Below, piece after piece: positions 36,096 to 38,697 of a stretch of DNA of 38,697 nt (position 1 is its first letter; each line of letters starts with the position of its first letter). The DNA is from an uncultured Oscillospiraceae bacterium (GTDB lineage Bacteria > Bacillota > Clostridia > Oscillospirales > Oscillospiraceae). The notes under the pieces were generated by a model, which saw only the letters and a program-made list of their open reading frames with translations, made no database searches and had not been told where the DNA came from. Position numbers and translations under genes: made by a program. The stretch covers positions 1 through 38,697 of the forward strand of contig CANREY010000013.1 of the NCBI GenBank assembly GCA_947629755.1, given 5' to 3'.

Positions 36096-36156
36096 CCCTT
36101 CACTTAGGTAACAGCACCTAATCCATCGTGTATACCAATTTCACCACGGGTGCGCG
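36096..36156 (-). repeat. Diverged tRNA-Leu 5'-half-like repeat, copy B
   Basis: CGCGCACCCGTGGTGAAATT with a D-arm-like GGTATACACG, then TTAGGTGCTGTTACCTAAGTG. It pairs with copy D and with a shortened version at about 36852-36899 (CGCGCACCGGCGGTGAGATC then AGTGAAAGGGTTTTTGAGG). The shared words after copy B, GTGAAGGGTTTTTGAGG, show the whole unit is duplicated. Confidence 0.6.
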
Positions 36157-36166
36157 TTGACGCTTA

Positions 36167-36766
36167 TTAAAAAATAGATTTTCCATTCAGCAGATATATG
36201 GCGGCAAGGGGAAACTGCTCAAAGCCTTCGTCAATATAATTTCTTTTGAAGTTCTCATATTCGCCGGCCAAAAACTCAAGCATGTCCTTCATCCCGCGCT
36301 GTCCAAAAACAAGGCAGGCGAAGGCTCTGGCGTAAGGATTTCTTATCCTGCCATACATTTCCTGAAGTTGCCGGACGTAGCTCTCATCCGCCACGGTCAA
36401 AACTCTTGCCGACGCCTCAATGAACCCACCATGACCGCTGGTCAAGTATCGCTTTAGCAAAAGCGGCAAGCATTCGCTCTGATACGTCAGGACCTTACCA
36501 ATATAGGTACTCATATTAGGCGAACGTAAATTCTTACGCATCAAGTCGACCAGCGCCGTCGGATCATTCGTTTCCTCAATAAGCCGCAGTTGTGCCTCGT
36601 CCTTTACCGTCAACTCCTCGTCGAACTGTGCGATCAATTTTTTAAGTTTATTGCTCAGCTTCTCGTGTCCTTCAATAATCTGGGTCACCAGAAAAAACTG
36701 GGGCGTCGAGTACGGTTTAATAAGATTATTCTCGAAAAAGTCCTTCGGCAATTTATATTCAGCCAT
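36167..36766 (-). CDS. Array gene 2: unrecognised 199-aa protein, paralogue of array gene 1
   Basis: 199 aa starting MAEYKLPKDFFENN. It aligns end to end with array gene 1, sharing LVDLMRK, QSEC-x-PLLL-x-RY, YVRQLQEMYG, GQRGMKD and EGFEQFPL. The same helical, HEAT-like character is seen, with no signal peptide or membrane helix. Differences concentrate in residues 15-60. The SD is weak (GCGGTGAGAAA). It is preceded by a tRNA-Leu 5' half identical over 43 bp to the real tRNA. Function unknown. Confidence 0.78.
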   Translation of the reverse strand: MAEYKLPKDFFENNLIKPYSTPQFFLVTQIIEGHEKLSNKLKKLIAQFDEELTVKDEAQLRLIEETNDPTALVDLMRKNLRSPNMSTYIGKVLTYQSECLPLLLKRYLTSGHGGFIEASARVLTVADESYVRQLQEMYGRIRNPYARAFACLVFGQRGMKDMLEFLAGEYENFKRNYIDEGFEQFPLAAIYLLNGKSIF

Positions 36767-36797
36767 TTTCTCACCGCTTTTTCACCAAGGTCACGAC

Positions 36798-36840
36798 ACC
36801 TAAATCCTGCGCGTCTGCCAATTCCGCCATACCCGCGTAT
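36798..36840 (-). repeat. Exact 43-bp copy of the tRNA-Leu 5' side, copy A
   Basis: Identical to 35223-35265 (minus strand, ATACGCGGGTATGGCGGAAT onward) and ending at TTTAGGT, the anticodon loop. Beyond it the sequence switches to GTCGTGACCTTGGTGAAA and the array gene 2 start. It lacks the 3' half and cannot be a tRNA. The stretch 36841-36996 holds the shortened B-type repeat (36852-36899) and no other gene. Confidence 0.85.
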
Positions 36841-36996
36841 CGTGTTTTTTACCTTATGGGCCTCAAAAACCCTTTCACTGATCTCACCGCCGGTGCGCGA
36901 TATGTATTTTAGCATCGGCGGGGCGGTGTGTCAAGGTGTGGGGGGATTGAAATGTGGGGGAAAATGGGGTAAAATTTATGGCGAGGTGATGTAAAG

Positions 36997-37191
36997 ATGG
37001 AATGGAAGGAGCTCTATCCGAGGCCGGGACTTAAAAGGGACAGCTTCCTGCCGGTACTCGACGGGTGGACCCTGAACGGCCGGGAAATCAGCCTGCCATG
37101 GCCGCCGGAGGCGGAGCTTTCGGGCTTTACCGGCAAAATAGAAAATCCCCTTCGCTACAAAACGGACTTTCGGCTCGGGGACGTGTCGTAG
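36997..37191 (+). pseudogene. N-terminal fragment of a glycoside hydrolase family 2-like protein
   Basis: 64 aa after a GAGGTGATG SD. 'YPRPGLKRDSFLPVLDGWTLNG', 'EISLPWPPEAELSGFTG' and 'LRYKTDF' follow the start of GH2 beta-galactosidase/glucuronidase-like enzymes (typically 'YPRPQ...LNGEW', 'PFxPESxLSG', 'WYRR'). Family members exceed 500 aa; here the frame ends at TAG and unrelated DNA follows. Probably a truncation left by a deletion or insertion. Confidence 0.5.
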
Positions 37192-37233
37192 GGAAACATT
37201 GTGAACCTACCTAATTGAATGTTTTTTCGATCG

Positions 37234-37259
37234 GGAGCCTGTGATGATGCACAGGCTCC
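37234..37259. terminator. Hairpin between gene fragments
   Basis: GGAGCCTGTG and CACAGGCTCC arms around a 6-nt loop, with TTAGTTTG after it on the plus strand. Terminator-like; it may have belonged to a lost mobile element. Confidence 0.5.
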
Positions 37260-37269
37260 TTAGTTTGTG

Positions 37270-37731
37270 TCATGCAATTTCTAAATCCAGCTCAGCGACC
37301 TGTATTAGGATGCCCTCCAGCTCCTGGGGTATGTCGTCTACGATGCCAATGTCCCGGTAGTGGATGATAATCTCTTGGGGAGCGTTGCGTGAATACTTTT
37401 TGGCCCGTTCTCCTACCTCAATTCGCTTGATGAAGGTATGGAGAAGCTCCGGAGTCAGTTCGTCAATTTCTGTGTATTTGTGGGCGTTCTCCAGAAAACG
37501 GTCGAAGTTGGAGGTGGAGTCCTTCAAGTCTTGTAAGCGGACGGTCAGGTCTGGAAGGGAGGTTTTGATGCCCTCCTGCTCCGTAATATACTCGTTGGAG
37601 AGTATCTCGTGCAGTTTCCCAACCTGTTCCGTCAGAGACAGGACGCGGTTGTTCAGACTGTCCGTCTGGTTTAGGGTCCTCTCCGCGTCCTCGGTGGTCA
37701 TCAGCGTTTCGGAAGCAGCTACTATTTGCAT
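37270..37731 (-). pseudogene. C-terminal remnant of a large serine recombinase (DUF4368)
   Basis: 153 aa. It matches the C-terminal DUF4368 region of TnpX/Tn4451-type recombinases: 'NFDRFLENAHKYTEIDELTPELLHTFIKRIEVGER' is characteristic. The catalytic resolvase domain and the recombinase domain (about 350 residues) are missing. An AAGGAGG lies 3 nt before the ATG, too close for a normal start. Upstream (37740-37800) is a CACCGG/CCGGTG hairpin inside AGACCG/CGGTCT arms. It marks a former integrative element. Confidence 0.75.
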
Positions 37732-37843
37732 GACCTCCTTTTTTGATTTTTGGGATAAAAAAGACCGCTGGCTTTTTCACCGGGTAGCCGGTGTGTCAAC
37801 GGTCTGATTTTCGATGTTCAGTTTTGACAGCGTGGCAATAAAT

Positions 37844-38326
37844 TTATAATACTAACTCCATAAGAATATACTCACTCTCGCCTACTGTGATAAAACCATT
37901 CTTTTTCCAAAAAGAATTACTCTGAGGATTTCCTTTATCGACGCCAAGCCGTATTTTATCGAAGCCTAATGTCCGCAAATATTTTGCACATTCCGAAATA
38001 ATTTTTGAGCCAACGCCTTTATGTTGATATTCGGAGTTCATCATGAACAATCCGACAAAAGCTATATTCTTTGCCGGATAACCAAGGATCAAATCCATTA
38101 TAGCTACCAGAGTTTCATTTTCAAAGAAACCGATGTAATATTTATCTTTATACTCTTTATCTGGCGGAAGTGCGCACATATCCTCTATTATACTTTCCTT
38201 GGTAACAAACGGAGGATGATATTAATAAAAAAATTCATTCTTACAACACAAATCATATATCAGGTCGACATCTTCTGCATTTAACTTACGCACAGCAAAT
38301 TCAGAAGATAAAAATTCTGTTTTCAC
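37844..38326 (-). pseudogene. GNAT acetyltransferase gene broken by a TAA
   Basis: The track shows only 37844-38179. The same frame extends upstream to a GTG at 38326 with a GGAG SD (KTEFLSSEFAVRKLNAEDVD), interrupted by TAA at 38222-38224, probably from CAA: 'NEFFY-stop-YHPPFVTKE'. The remaining part has the acetyl-CoA loop (YQHKGVGSKIISE) and 'NSFWKKNGF'. The sequence is AT-rich compared with the rest of the window, suggesting transfer. An internal ATG could still give a short protein. Confidence 0.75.
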
Positions 38327-38356
38327 CTTATTATCTCCATTTTAAACTTGAATTTG

Positions 38357-38697
38357 TCACACAGAGAGATCGATCCAATATCTTTCCACATTTACTCTTT
38401 CATCTGGTTCATAGACAACAGCCTCGAAAGTGCCGCCGTTTTTCAAAATTGTTTTTTTTGCTACCTTCATTGCCGCTGATGCAGGTGACCAGCACTTTAT
38501 CGATTCCCAACTCCCTGCATTTCGGTAATGCCATTTTCAGCATCTGCGTTGCATACCCCTTGCGGCGTTCACTCGGAGCAACAGAATAGCCAATATGGCC
38601 TCCATACTGTTTCAGGAAATCGTTGGATAAATGCCTGATTTGGATCATTCCAACGATCTTTTGATCTTCTTCCCGCACGAGCATATACTGTGAGTCA
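38357..38697 (-). pseudogene. GNAT acetyltransferase gene, frameshifted, 5' end outside window
   Basis: The reading frame enters from the window edge (DSQYMLVREEDQKIVGMIQIRH). Motif A is intact (APSERRKGYATQML), then 'VTCISGNEGSKK'. A run of eight A's shifts the frame; with seven the protein would continue as TILKNGGTFEAVVYEPDERV to a TGA at 38357-38359, the normal ending of this family. The break is a homopolymer indel and could be a sequencing error. Confidence 0.7.

Overview
The window looks like chromosomal DNA from a spore-forming, high-GC member of the Clostridia, most likely an Oscillospiraceae-type gut bacterium. Supporting signs are the spoIVFA-spoIVFB pair, the linked TIGR03960/TIGR03936 radical-SAM genes, DUF1540- and probable DUF6514-type small proteins, a YfhO protein, a membrane pyrophosphatase, and Firmicutes-type SD sequences and sigma-A promoters. 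The organism is inferred from gene content and codon style only.

Layout. 1-2042 (-): most of a divergent K+-dependent membrane pyrophosphatase (hppA), cut by the window edge. 2067-2442: a roughly 376-nt block closed by a perfect 28-bp inverted repeat. It starts where the predicted hppA transcript starts and is full of nested complementary segments. 2630-6206 (+): yfhO and a fused nitroreductase. 6366-6635 (+): a small DUF6514-like gene with an inverted-repeat leader. 6704-9856 (-): class II aldolase followed by a P-type-ATPase-like membrane protein whose catalytic motifs are all lost. 10098-11297 (-): aspartate-family aminotransferase. 11650-12060 (+): low-complexity lipoprotein. 12123-15925 (-): hybrid histidine kinase translationally coupled to a degenerate HD-GYP protein. 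16117-17843 (+): plsY and a UgtP/MGDG-synthase-like glycosyltransferase (glycolipid module). 17861-18092: a run of five hairpins. 18083-19326: rpmE, a metallophosphoesterase and a DUF1540 protein. 19352-23690 (-): rplS, lepB, rbgA, rnhB, yraN, thrC. 23858-28745 (-): spoIVFA, spoIVFB, TIGR03960, TIGR03936, pfkA. 28890-33849 (-): a response regulator, ABC ATPase, three ABC-2 permeases (one broken by an in-frame TAG) and a histidine kinase, resembling peptide-antibiotic sensing and resistance operons.

33928-38697 is an accessory, decaying region. It holds an ISAs1-like insertion sequence, an intact tRNA-Leu(UAG), and a tandem array of roughly 0.8-kb units. Each unit carries tRNA-Leu-like 5' halves; two carry a 199-aa gene of an unrecognised paralogous family. 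One 5' half is a 43-bp exact copy of the real tRNA 5' side, and the match ends in the anticodon loop. Beyond the array lie a glycoside-hydrolase fragment, the C-terminal end of a large serine recombinase and two broken acetyltransferase genes.

The strongest candidates for something undescribed are the tRNA-Leu cassette array, the 376-nt structured element on the hppA leader, and the catalytically dead P-type ATPase.
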